Source: an uncultured Bacilli bacterium (lineage in GTDB: Bacteria; Bacillota_I; Bacilli_A; RF39; UBA660). From it: a DNA stretch of 64,000 nt. Each line of letters opens with the position of its first letter. Position 1 is the first letter of the stretch. The stretch lies in NCBI GenBank assembly GCA_944358305.1, contig CALVQK010000001.1:62001-126000 (forward strand). Direction: 5' to 3'. Below, one piece after another: positions 53,375-61,327 of this stretch. The translations under genes were made by a program, and so were the position numbers. Below the pieces are notes generated by a model, which ran no database searches, had not been told where the DNA came from, and saw only the letters and a program-made list of their open reading frames with translations.

Positions 53375-54366
53375 AACTATCCACATATTTAAAAGACAAA
53401 CTTTATGCTTTCATTATCTTTATCGCTTATATAATTGTCTTAATTCTATTTTTAATTGCCTTAAAACTTTCTAGTAGTATAATTATCTTTATCACTGTTT
53501 TCACTACCATTATCTTTTTTATCATATTATTTTATGATTATTTTAGAAAAAGGAAATTCTATTTAGAACTTTTAGAAAAGTTAGATAATTTAGATCAAAA
53601 ATACCTTTTAATAGAAATGCTCCTTGAACCTAACTTTTTAGAAGGTAAAATCCTTTATCAAGTCTTAGATGAAGTAAATAAAAATGAACATGATTTAATA
53701 AGTGAATTAAAACAAAAAGAACAAGACTTCAAAGAGTATATAGAGCTTTGGATTCATGAAGTTAAACTTCCTCTTGCGAGTCTTACTTTAATGAATAGAA
53801 AAGATACAAATACCTTAAGAGAGTTAAAAAGAATAGAAGATGATGTTGAACAAATTCTTTACTATGTAAGATGTGAAAATGCTAATAATGATTATTTAAT
53901 AAAAGAATGGAATCTTGAAAATATCGTTAAAAATGTTGCATTAAGAAATAAAGATGATTTACTTGCTTTGTCTATAGATCTAAAAGTAAATAATTGTAAC
54001 TTAAAAGTATTAACAGATTCTAAATGGCTAGAATTTATTATTAATCAAATTGTTAGTAATAGTATTAAATATAAAAAAGATAAAGACTCTTTCATTGAAA
54101 TAACAGGCAAAGATTTAGAAAATAGCGTTACTATCACAATCTATGACAATGGTAAAGGTATTAGTAAAAGTGACTTACCACGTGTTTTTAAAAAGACTTT
54201 TACAGGTGAAAATGGAAGAGGAACTAAAGCGACGGGCATGGGTCTTTACTTATGTAAAGAATTATGTGAAAAATTAGGTCATAAAATAGAGATTACCTCA
54301 TGTTTAGGAGAGTATACTAAAGTTGTTATAACTATCTATAAAAAAGGCTTTTATAATTTAGATTAA
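53371..54366 (+). CDS. BceS-like histidine kinase (second module)
   Basis: 331 residues. Two membrane helices (about 12-32 and 37-56) with minimal loop, as in BceS. H box LWIHEVKLPLASL, N box QIVSNSIKYK, G1 IYDNGKGI, G2 ATGMGLYLCKEL. ATGA overlap with its regulator. An 8-bp hairpin AATCTTAC / GTAAGATT at 54365-54386 follows the stop but has no T-run, so read-through into the transporter genes is possible. Confidence 0.92.
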   Translation: MKLSTYLKDKLYAFIIFIAYIIVLILFLIALKLSSSIIIFITVFTTIIFFIILFYDYFRKRKFYLELLEKLDNLDQKYLLIEMLLEPNFLEGKILYQVLDEVNKNEHDLISELKQKEQDFKEYIELWIHEVKLPLASLTLMNRKDTNTLRELKRIEDDVEQILYYVRCENANNDYLIKEWNLENIVKNVALRNKDDLLALSIDLKVNNCNLKVLTDSKWLEFIINQIVSNSIKYKKDKDSFIEITGKDLENSVTITIYDNGKGISKSDLPRVFKKTFTGENGRGTKATGMGLYLCKELCEKLGHKIEITSCLGEYTKVVITIYKKGFYNLD

Positions 54367-54454
54367 TCTTACAAAAAAGTAAGATTTAGTAATGTTAAAC
54401 AAACGACAAATAACATAATTAATAGTATATTATCTACTACAAAGGAGGAATTTT

Positions 54455-55222
54455 ATGACTAATTTATTAAAAATTGATAATATTGAGAAGTATTATGGAT
54501 CTAGAAGTGGATTAACCAAAGCGATTAATAATATTTCTTTTGAAGTAAGTAAAGGTGAATTTGTTGCTATCATGGGATCATCTGGTAGTGGTAAAACAAC
54601 CTTACTTAACTGTATTTCAACTATTGATAGAGTAACATCGGGTCATATTTATATGGAGGAGCGCGATATTACTAAATTAAAAGGTAATGATTTAAACAGG
54701 TTTAGAAGGGAAGAGTTAGGTTTTATTTTTCAAGACTTTAATTTACTTGATACTCTAACTGCTTATGAAAATATTGCTTTAAGTCTTTCTATTCAAGATA
54801 AAAGTTATCATGATATTGATAAACTTATTAAAGATACTGCAAAAAAGTTAGGAATAACTCATATTTTAAATAAGTATCCATATCAAATGAGTGGAGGTGA
54901 AAAGCAAAGAGTTGCTAGTGCTAGGGCCATTATTACAGAGCCTAAATTAATTCTTGCCGATGAACCAACTGGAGCCTTAGACTCTAAATCTAGTAAGATG
55001 TTACTTGATAGCTTTAATTATTTAAATGAAGAGTTGGATGCTACTATTTTAATGGTAACTCATGATGCTTTTACAGCAAGTTATGCTAAAAGAGTTATCT
55101 TTATTAAAGATGGTAAAGTCTTTAATGAAATTATAAGGGGAGATAAAAATAGAAAAGAGTTCTTTGATGAAATAATTGATGTAGTAACCCTTTTAGGAGG
55201 GGATTTAAATGATGCTCTTTAA
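54455..55222 (+). CDS. BceA-like ABC transporter ATPase (second module)
   Basis: 255 residues. Walker A GSSGSGKTT, Q-loop FIFQDFNLLDTL, signature MSGGEKQRV, Walker B LILADEPTGALD, VTHDAF. Paralogous to the ATPase at 39904. AAAGGAGGAA precedes the ATG. Overlaps the permease gene by 14 bases. Confidence 0.93.
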   Translation: MTNLLKIDNIEKYYGSRSGLTKAINNISFEVSKGEFVAIMGSSGSGKTTLLNCISTIDRVTSGHIYMEERDITKLKGNDLNRFRREELGFIFQDFNLLDTLTAYENIALSLSIQDKSYHDIDKLIKDTAKKLGITHILNKYPYQMSGGEKQRVASARAIITEPKLILADEPTGALDSKSSKMLLDSFNYLNEELDATILMVTHDAFTASYAKRVIFIKDGKVFNEIIRGDKNRKEFFDEIIDVVTLLGGDLNDAL

Positions 55223-57269
55223 ACTAGCTTTCAAAAATATTAAGAAAAGTGTTAGTGACTATGCTATTTACTTTTTTACTCTAGTTCTTGGTGTTGCCAT
55301 ATTCTATGTTTTTAATGCCATAGACTCACAAACTGCCATGATGAAAGTATCAGAGAGTACTAGAGATATTATAGACTTAATGTTAAATATGTTAAGTGGT
55401 GTCTCAGTTTTTGTTTCTTGTGTTCTAGGCTTTCTCATAATTTATGCTTCTAGATTTTTAATGAAAAGAAGAAATAAAGAGTTTGGTATTTACATGACTC
55501 TTGGTATGAGTAAAGGTAAAATTTCTAAAATACTAGTAGTAGAAACATTCTTAATTGGTTTATTATCATTAGTAGTAGGACTAGTTTTAGGTTGTGCTTT
55601 ATCACAAGTAATGAGTGTTATCGTTGCTAATATGTTTGAAGCAGACCTTACAGAATTTACTTTTGTCATAAGTACTAACGCTATTGTTAAGACTATAATT
55701 TACTTTGGTATAATGTATTTACTTGTTATGATATTTAATACTATTAGTGTGTCACGCTGTAAATTAATAGATTTAATAAATGCTAACAAGAAAACAGAGA
55801 CTATTAAATTAAAGAATCCTTATCTATGCACAGTTATCTTTATAATAGCAGTTGCAATACTAGGATACTCTTATTATTCTGTAACAATTGATGTAGAGAA
55901 TTTAAGAGAGACTTGGCAGATATTCTTAATTATAGGTCTTGGAGCCTTAGGCACATTTTTACTATTCTTTTCACTATCAGGACTCGTTTTAAGAGTATTA
56001 CAGCACTTTAAGAAGTTCTATTATAAAGGACTAAATAGTTTCACTATAAAACAGTTTAGTAGTAAGATTAATACAACAGTATTCTCCATGACTATTATAT
56101 GTTTAATGTTATTTGTAACAATCTGTGTCTTCTCAAGCTGTATGTCAATGAAAAATGCCATGACATCTAACTTACAAGAGTTAGCACCTATTGATATTCA
56201 GTTATTAAAAACTAGAGATATACCAAGAGAGTTTATTGAAGAATATGGTTATAGTGAACAGCAAGTAAATAATTCCTATCAAAGTATAGAAGATGATTTA
56301 AATAGTGTAGGCTTTGATATAAACAATTATTACAAAGATATAGTCCATATTAATACTTACACAACTAATGAACTTACTGTTAGAAGTACTTTAGGTAGTG
56401 CTTATGATGAGATATATAAGAAATATCCATTTATGACCTATGATGCAATAGAAGAGATTGTTACAATAAGTGACTATAATAAAGCTGCTAAAATACTTGG
56501 CCTTGATACATATACCTTAGATGATGATGAGTATTTAGTAATAGCAGATTATGATAATATGGTTGGTGTTAGAAATGCTGCTTTAGAGTTAGATACACCT
56601 ATTACTATTTCAGGTAAAACATATTATCCTAAATACGATAAATGTACGGATGGCTTTTTAGAGATATCCAATAGTCATATAAATGATGGAGTATTTATTG
56701 TTCCCGATAGTGCAGTTAGTAGTTTAACTGTAGAAAATGAGTATTTATATGCAAATTATAAAGCTGTGTCCGATGAAGAAAAACAAGAGATAGAAGATTT
56801 ATTAATAAGTAAAAGTGATGCTCTTACAAATATTGGCTCAACAATCAGTGCTGGTACAAGACTTTCTATTTATGAAGGGAGTGTAGGACTTGGCGCTTTA
56901 GTAACCTTTATTGGCCTATATCTTGGAGTAATCTTCTTAATAAGTAGTGCTGCTATTCTTGCCTTAAAAGAGTTAAGTGAAGCGACAGAAAACAAAGAAA
57001 GATTTAAAATGATAAGAAAAATAGGGGCAGATGAAAAACTAATTAATAAAGCTCTATTTAGACAAATAGCAATCTTTTTCTTAGCACCGTTAGTAATTGC
57101 CATCATTCATTCAATCTTTGGTATAATGTTTTGTAACTACATCTTAGAAACATTTGGTAATGAGAGTTTATTACTAGCTATAGTCTTAACTGCTATATTC
57201 TTAATACTTATCTATGGAGGATATTTATTAATTACCTATTATTGTAGTAAAAGAATAATTAAAGAATAA
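55209..57269 (+). CDS. BceB-like FtsX-family permease (second module)
   Basis: 686 residues, ten predicted helices arranged as in BceB, with FtsX units at about 60-200 and 555-680 and a large external domain (about 325-545; PIDIQLLKTRDIPREFIEEY). It should form one transporter with the ATPase gene it overlaps and act as the sensor of the second kinase. Starts at either of two adjacent ATG codons (55209, 55212). Confidence 0.9.
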   Translation: MMLFKLAFKNIKKSVSDYAIYFFTLVLGVAIFYVFNAIDSQTAMMKVSESTRDIIDLMLNMLSGVSVFVSCVLGFLIIYASRFLMKRRNKEFGIYMTLGMSKGKISKILVVETFLIGLLSLVVGLVLGCALSQVMSVIVANMFEADLTEFTFVISTNAIVKTIIYFGIMYLLVMIFNTISVSRCKLIDLINANKKTETIKLKNPYLCTVIFIIAVAILGYSYYSVTIDVENLRETWQIFLIIGLGALGTFLLFFSLSGLVLRVLQHFKKFYYKGLNSFTIKQFSSKINTTVFSMTIICLMLFVTICVFSSCMSMKNAMTSNLQELAPIDIQLLKTRDIPREFIEEYGYSEQQVNNSYQSIEDDLNSVGFDINNYYKDIVHINTYTTNELTVRSTLGSAYDEIYKKYPFMTYDAIEEIVTISDYNKAAKILGLDTYTLDDDEYLVIADYDNMVGVRNAALELDTPITISGKTYYPKYDKCTDGFLEISNSHINDGVFIVPDSAVSSLTVENEYLYANYKAVSDEEKQEIEDLLISKSDALTNIGSTISAGTRLSIYEGSVGLGALVTFIGLYLGVIFLISSAAILALKELSEATENKERFKMIRKIGADEKLINKALFRQIAIFFLAPLVIAIIHSIFGIMFCNYILETFGNESLLLAIVLTAIFLILIYGGYLLITYYCSKRIIKE

Positions 57270-57278
57270 CATAATTTA

Positions 57279-57311
57279 AAAGGAGTCGATTTTGACTCCT
57301 TTATTTTTTTG
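57279..57311 (+). terminator. Terminator of second Bce module
   Basis: AAAGGAGTC / GACTCCTTT with a six-base loop and a T-run. Confidence 0.9.
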
Positions 57312-57353
57312 TCAATAATTATATATTAGTCTGATAACTAAACGATAACAGTG

Positions 57354-57382
57354 TTGACAAATTAATTTTAAAATGTTAAAGT
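57354..57382 (+). promoter_or_regulatory. Promoter of RSH leader
   Basis: TTGACA (57354-57359), 17-base spacer, TAAAGT (57377-57382). GATAAC is repeated just upstream (57333-57338 and 57344-57349), a possible regulator site. Confidence 0.6.
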
Positions 57383-57413
57383 CTTTATAATATTTTGAAG
57401 AGGTGTAGTAAGT

Positions 57414-57500
57414 ATGAGAAGTATTTTTAAAGAAAAAGTTACTTTTATTTTAGTCTCTATAAAACTTTCTTTAAGCATGCTTCCATCTTTCACATTTTAA
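57414..57500 (+). CDS. 28-residue leader peptide of RSH gene
   Basis: ATG with AAGAGGTG 8 bases upstream. The peptide begins MRSIFKEKVTF and is rich in Ile, Leu, Ser and Phe, ending PSFTF. Its stop lies just before a strong terminator hairpin (57507-57530) that precedes the RSH gene, the layout of ribosome-mediated attenuation. It could also be a small hydrophobic product in its own right. Confidence 0.55.
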   Translation: MRSIFKEKVTFILVSIKLSLSMLPSFTF

Positions 57501-57504
57501 TATT

Positions 57505-57538
57505 CTGCGTTGGGCAACAAGGCTCAACGCCTTTTTTG
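57505..57538 (+). terminator. Terminator/attenuator before RSH gene
   Basis: Nine-pair stem with outer GCGTTG / CAACGC and inner GGC / GCT pairing, six-base loop, then CCTTTTTTG. It lies between the leader peptide and the coding start at 57570. Confidence 0.8.
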
Positions 57539-57569
57539 TATATAAAAGAAAATTAAACGGAGGTGTTAT

Positions 57570-57932
57570 ATGAATAATCTAACTTTTAATGATTTAGTTT
57601 TAAAAGTTGCCGAATATAATATTGAAGGCCTTGAAAAAATTAGAAAAGCCTATCATTATGCTGAAAAATTACATCAAGGGCAAAAAAGACAGAGTGGGGA
57701 GCCTTACATTACCCATCCTTTAAATGTTGCTTATATCTTAGCAGAAATGCATGCCGATACCGATACAATCTGTGCTGCTCTTTTGCATGATACTATAGAG
57801 GATACAGATATTACAAAAGAAGAACTTGCTAGAGAATTTGGACCTGATGTTGCTAATCTAGTAGATGGTGTTACAAAGATAAGTAAAATGAACTTTTCAT
57901 CTAAACAAGAAAAAAAATCTTGCCAATACTAG
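57570..57932 (+). CDS. rel: RSH (RelA/SpoT) protein, N-terminal hydrolase part, frameshifted
   Basis: First 120 residues of a ppGpp synthetase/hydrolase. The HD hydrolase signature is intact: GQKRQSGEPYITHPLNVAYI, LLHDTIEDT and DGVTKI. The frame breaks in a run of eight A (57910-57917) and stops at 57930. Removing one A restores EKNLANTRKIITSIREDVR and the frame continues to 59013, so this and the next entry are one gene. GGAGGTG precedes the ATG. Confidence 0.85.
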   Translation: MNNLTFNDLVLKVAEYNIEGLEKIRKAYHYAEKLHQGQKRQSGEPYITHPLNVAYILAEMHADTDTICAALLHDTIEDTDITKEELAREFGPDVANLVDGVTKISKMNFSSKQEKKSCQY

Positions 57933-58002
57933 AAAGATAATAACTAGTATTAGAGAAGATGTTAGGATTATCATAATTAAACTAGCAGATAGATTACATA
58001 AT

Positions 58003-59013
58003 ATGAGAACATTACAGTTTAAAACTAAATTTAAACAGCAAGAAAATTCAGTAGAAACAATGGAAATATTTGTACCACTTGCTTACTATATAGGAGCTTA
58101 TAGAATTAAAAGTGAACTTGAAGATATATCATTACAATACCTTTATCCTGATGATTATAAAAGAGCAGAAGAAATAAAACAAAAAGTAGAAAGAGAAAGT
58201 AAATCTTGTTTAAACGAAATGTTATTAACTATAAATGATATATTAACTAATGAAGAGATTCCTCATGAAATAAAAGTAAGAACTAAAAATATATATGGTA
58301 TATGTAAAAGATTAAAAGCTGGAGATAAATTATCTGATATACATGATTTACTATCTTTAAAAGTAATGGTTGATACCATTGATAATTGTTATTCAACTCT
58401 AAGATTAATTCATTTTGAATATCATCCTATGAACTATAGATTTAAAGATTATCTTTGTAATCCTAAAACTAATATGTATAGATCACTTCATACAACTGTA
58501 TTTGGTGCTGATGATAGATTAGTTCAAACTCAAATTAGAACTTTTGATATGGATAAGATTGCTTCCTTTGGCTTAACTGCCTATTGGGATATAAATAAAG
58601 GAAATGCCAGAGAAGTTATGCAAGAAGATTTAAAGAATAAATATCAATTCTTTAAATCATTAGTAGATATTGATAACGTATTTAGCGACAATAAAGAATT
58701 TGTTGATCAAGTAAAAGGAGAACTTTTTGCTAATAAGGTTTATGTATATACACCTAAAGGAGAAATAATAGAATTACCTGAAGGTTCAACTGTTATAGAC
58801 TTTGCTTACAAAATTCATTCTGCTATTGGTAATGCCATGGTAGGTGTTGAAATAAATGGTGAAAAAGCTGATATAGGTAGTCCTCTTCATCTTAACGATA
58901 GGGTAAGAATAATTACCTCTTCAACAGCCACTGGCCCTAAAGAAGAATGGATAGAAAAAGCTAAAACAACAAGAGCCAAAAGAAAAATAAAAGAAAAGTT
59001 AAAAGAGATTTAA
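58003..59013 (+). CDS. rel: RSH (RelA/SpoT) protein, synthetase and TGS part
   Basis: Second part of the broken gene; in-frame similarity starts at 57913, so ATG 58003 is only the first internal start. It begins within the HD domain (ADRLHNMRTLQFK), then the synthetase domain: KVRTKNIYGICKRL, HDLLSLKV, YRFKDYL, MYRSLHTTV, and VQTQIRT, where the Glu of the usual E-x-Q-I-R-T is Gln. A TGS domain follows (VYVYTPKGEIIELPEGST). The protein ends right after it (AKTTRAKRKIKEKLKEI): the helical, zinc-finger and ACT regions of full-length Rel are missing. Restored length is about 480 residues instead of about 730. Confidence 0.83.
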   Translation: MRTLQFKTKFKQQENSVETMEIFVPLAYYIGAYRIKSELEDISLQYLYPDDYKRAEEIKQKVERESKSCLNEMLLTINDILTNEEIPHEIKVRTKNIYGICKRLKAGDKLSDIHDLLSLKVMVDTIDNCYSTLRLIHFEYHPMNYRFKDYLCNPKTNMYRSLHTTVFGADDRLVQTQIRTFDMDKIASFGLTAYWDINKGNAREVMQEDLKNKYQFFKSLVDIDNVFSDNKEFVDQVKGELFANKVYVYTPKGEIIELPEGSTVIDFAYKIHSAIGNAMVGVEINGEKADIGSPLHLNDRVRIITSSTATGPKEEWIEKAKTTRAKRKIKEKLKEI

Positions 59014-59020
59014 AAATATA

Positions 59021-59052
59021 AAAAAATGAGGATAAGTTTTCCTCATTTTTAT
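59021..59052. terminator. Bidirectional terminator between rel and proS
   Basis: AAAATGAGG / CCTCATTTTT stem flanked by A-run and T-run, between convergent genes. Confidence 0.8.
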
Positions 59053-59054
59053 TT

Positions 59055-60494
59055 CTAATAAGATTTACCCCAAATAACCATATGCTTAGCTTCCTTACCA
59101 CAACATATACATTTATCAGATAGATGTTTTTCCTCAAATGGTATACATCTAGAACCAGCACCTGTTATTTCTTTGATCTTTTCTTCACAATCATCATCAC
59201 CACACCACATGGCTCTAACAAATCCAGCTTTTTCTTCCATAGTTTTCTTCATTTCATTAATATCAGTCTCATCATAAATATGACTATCTAAAAATTCTTT
59301 CGCTTTATTATACATATCTTTTTGCATAACTTCAAATATCTCTTTTAGTTTATCACTAACTTTATCAATAGAAACTTCTATTTTTTCTCTTGTATCACGT
59401 CTTACAATAGTAACAGTAGAGTTTTCTATATCTCTTGGTCCTATTTCAATTCTTGTAGGAATACCTAAGACTTCCTGTTCGCTAAATTTAAATCCAGGAG
59501 TTTTATCCGAAAAATCTGCATTAACTCTAATACCATCTTTCTTTAATTGCTCTAGAAGTTCATTAGCTTTTTCACACACACCTTCTTTATGCATAGCGAT
59601 TGGAATTATTTTAGTTTGAATAGGAGCGATTCTAGGTGGTAATATTAAGCCACTATCATCACCATGAACCATAATAAGCGCACCAATTATTCTTGTAGAT
59701 AATCCCCAAGAAGTTTCATTAACAACTTCAAGTTCATTATCTTTATTTAAAAACTTAATATCAAAAGCTTTAGCAAAACCATCACCAAAGAAATGACTAG
59801 TACCAGATTGTAAAGCTCTACCATCATGCATCATTGCTTCGATAGTATAAGTATCCTTAGCACCTGCAAATTTCTCGCTTTCTGTTTTCTTTCCTTTTAT
59901 TAAAGGAATAGCTAAATCGTTAGTAACAAAATCATAATAAATATCTAACATCATTTTTGTTCTGTCTTCTGCTTCTTTACTACTTGCATGAACTGTATGT
60001 CCCTCTTGCCATAAAAACTCTCTACTTCTAAGAAATGGTCTAGTTGTTTTTTCCCATCTTACAACAGAGCACCATTGATTATAAAGTAAAGGTAAATCAC
60101 GATAAGATTTAACTTCTTTTTGAAATTGATCACAAAATAAAGTCTCTGAAGTAGGGCGGATACATAAATTTTCTTCAAGTTTTGCATCTCCTCCTTTAGT
60201 TACCCAAGCAACCTCAGGCGCAAAACCTTCAATATGATCTTTTTCTTTTTGTAGTAAACTCTCAGGTATTAATAAAGGAAAATAAACATTAGAAACTCCT
60301 GTTTCTTTAAATCTTTTATCTAAGTTATCTCTAATCATTTCCCAAATAGCATAACCATTAGGTTTATAAATCAAAAAACCCTTTACACTAGAATAATCAC
60401 ATAATTTAGCTTCCATAACAACATCTGTATACCATTTAGCAAAATCCTCATTACGAGGGGTAATATTATTAACAAATTTTTTATCTTTACTCAT
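59055..60494 (-). CDS. proS: Prolyl-tRNA synthetase, eukaryote/archaeal-like type
   Basis: 479 residues, class II. Motif blocks: NVYFPLLIPESLL, NLCIRPTSETLFC, LLYNQWCSVVRWEKTTRPFL, FLWQEGHTVHAS and SRIIGALIMVHGDDSGLILP; anticodon domain, then a C-terminal zinc-binding-like end with Cys pairs (WCGDDDCEEK, CICCGK). This is the short ProRS form without the inserted editing domain of bacterial-type enzymes. GGAGAAAATT precedes the ATG. An editing homologue is encoded 11 bases upstream in the same operon. Confidence 0.96.
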   Translation of the reverse strand: MSKDKKFVNNITPRNEDFAKWYTDVVMEAKLCDYSSVKGFLIYKPNGYAIWEMIRDNLDKRFKETGVSNVYFPLLIPESLLQKEKDHIEGFAPEVAWVTKGGDAKLEENLCIRPTSETLFCDQFQKEVKSYRDLPLLYNQWCSVVRWEKTTRPFLRSREFLWQEGHTVHASSKEAEDRTKMMLDIYYDFVTNDLAIPLIKGKKTESEKFAGAKDTYTIEAMMHDGRALQSGTSHFFGDGFAKAFDIKFLNKDNELEVVNETSWGLSTRIIGALIMVHGDDSGLILPPRIAPIQTKIIPIAMHKEGVCEKANELLEQLKKDGIRVNADFSDKTPGFKFSEQEVLGIPTRIEIGPRDIENSTVTIVRRDTREKIEVSIDKVSDKLKEIFEVMQKDMYNKAKEFLDSHIYDETDINEMKKTMEEKAGFVRAMWCGDDDCEEKIKEITGAGSRCIPFEEKHLSDKCICCGKEAKHMVIWGKSY

Positions 60495-60505
60495 AATTTT
60501 CTCCT

Positions 60506-60985
60506 TTATATATTAATATACATTATTTTATTTCCATGTTCTTCAATTATCTTAATTAAGTCATTAAAATCTAAAAATACAGTCGCTGTATTTTTATTAG
60601 GATGAAATCCTACTTTCTCCTTAGAAGTTAAATCATTATCAAAAACAACTATAACTTCGCTATTTGTATCAAAAACTACCCCGAAGGGCGAAACAGCTCC
60701 TTGTTCTACATTTAGATATTTTTTTAATCTCTCACTACTAGCAAAACTAAGACGAGTGCTATTAAGTTTAGAAGCTAGTTCTTTAAAATCTATTTTTTTA
60801 TTAGGATCACAAGATACTAAATAATGCACTTTACCATTAGCATTTCTAACAAAAACATTTTTAGGTATATAACCATTATTATCAAGTCCTATATCATGAA
60901 TATCTTCCATTGTATAGACAGGATCGTGTTTAACTAAATCATATTTAATCCCTTTATCATCAAGTAACTTTAAAATTTCATCCAT
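60506..60985 (-). CDS. ProXp/YbaK-like aminoacyl-tRNA deacylase
   Basis: 159 residues of the YbaK/ProX trans-editing family. Marks: KHDPVYTMEDI at the N-terminus, NVFVRNANGKVHYLVSCDPN with the functional Lys in strand 3, and GAVSPFGVVFD. AGAGGTG selects ATG 60985 over GTG 60994. Family members hydrolyse Ala- or Cys-tRNA-Pro made in error by ProRS; cotranscription with proS lacking the editing domain supports a ProXp-ala role. Confidence 0.88.
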   Translation of the reverse strand: MDEILKLLDDKGIKYDLVKHDPVYTMEDIHDIGLDNNGYIPKNVFVRNANGKVHYLVSCDPNKKIDFKELASKLNSTRLSFASSERLKKYLNVEQGAVSPFGVVFDTNSEVIVVFDNDLTSKEKVGFHPNKNTATVFLDFNDLIKIIEEHGNKIMYINI

Positions 60986-61071
60986 ACGTAGCACCTCTTT
61001 GTACTAGATTCTACCATAAAGTAAAGAAAAAGGCAAAAAGTAATAAAATAAAAGAAAAAAGCCACTAATAA

Positions 61072-61101
61072 TTGACAAAATAATTATATTTTTTCTATAA
61101 T
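61072..61101 (+). promoter_or_regulatory. Promoter of 61127 gene and acyl-AMP ligase
   Basis: TTGACA (61072-61077), 18-base spacer, TATAAT (61096-61101). Confidence 0.8.
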
Positions 61102-61126
61102 AGCTTTGGAAAGGAATATATTGTAT

Positions 61127-61315
61127 ATGGGTTTAATAGTAAAGAACACAAGTTTTGATGAAACTGGTGATGATATTGATATTGGTAATGAAGTGATAAT
61201 CAAAGATACAGGAATGACTGGGGTTGTCGTGATGAAAATAGGATCTATTTATCAAGTAAAAATAGGTAATGCAGTATCTTCCTATACTTATGATGAAATA
61301 GAAGTTAAGAAGTAA
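61127..61315 (+). CDS. Small hypothetical protein, SH3-like barrel pattern
   Basis: 62 residues from ATG 61127 (AAGGAA 10 bases upstream; TTG 61106 overlaps that site). MGLIVKNTSFDETGDDIDIG, then VIIKDTGMTGVVVMKIGSIYQVKIG gives five predicted short strands with a G-V-V turn, as in small SH3-like barrels. It precedes the ligase by 12 bases under a shared promoter. Function unknown. Confidence 0.65.
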   Translation: MGLIVKNTSFDETGDDIDIGNEVIIKDTGMTGVVVMKIGSIYQVKIGNAVSSYTYDEIEVKK

Positions 61316-61327
61316 AGGAGATTTTTT

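Noticed and set aside
54365-54386. Hairpin after the second kinase gene as a terminator
   Set aside because: The 8-bp stem is sound but no T-run follows on either strand, so it was not called a terminator.
57910-57917. Classical -1 programmed frameshift in the RSH gene
   Set aside because: The downstream coding frame is reached by +1 (or loss of one base), not by -1, so a usual A_AAA_AA slip would not join the two parts.
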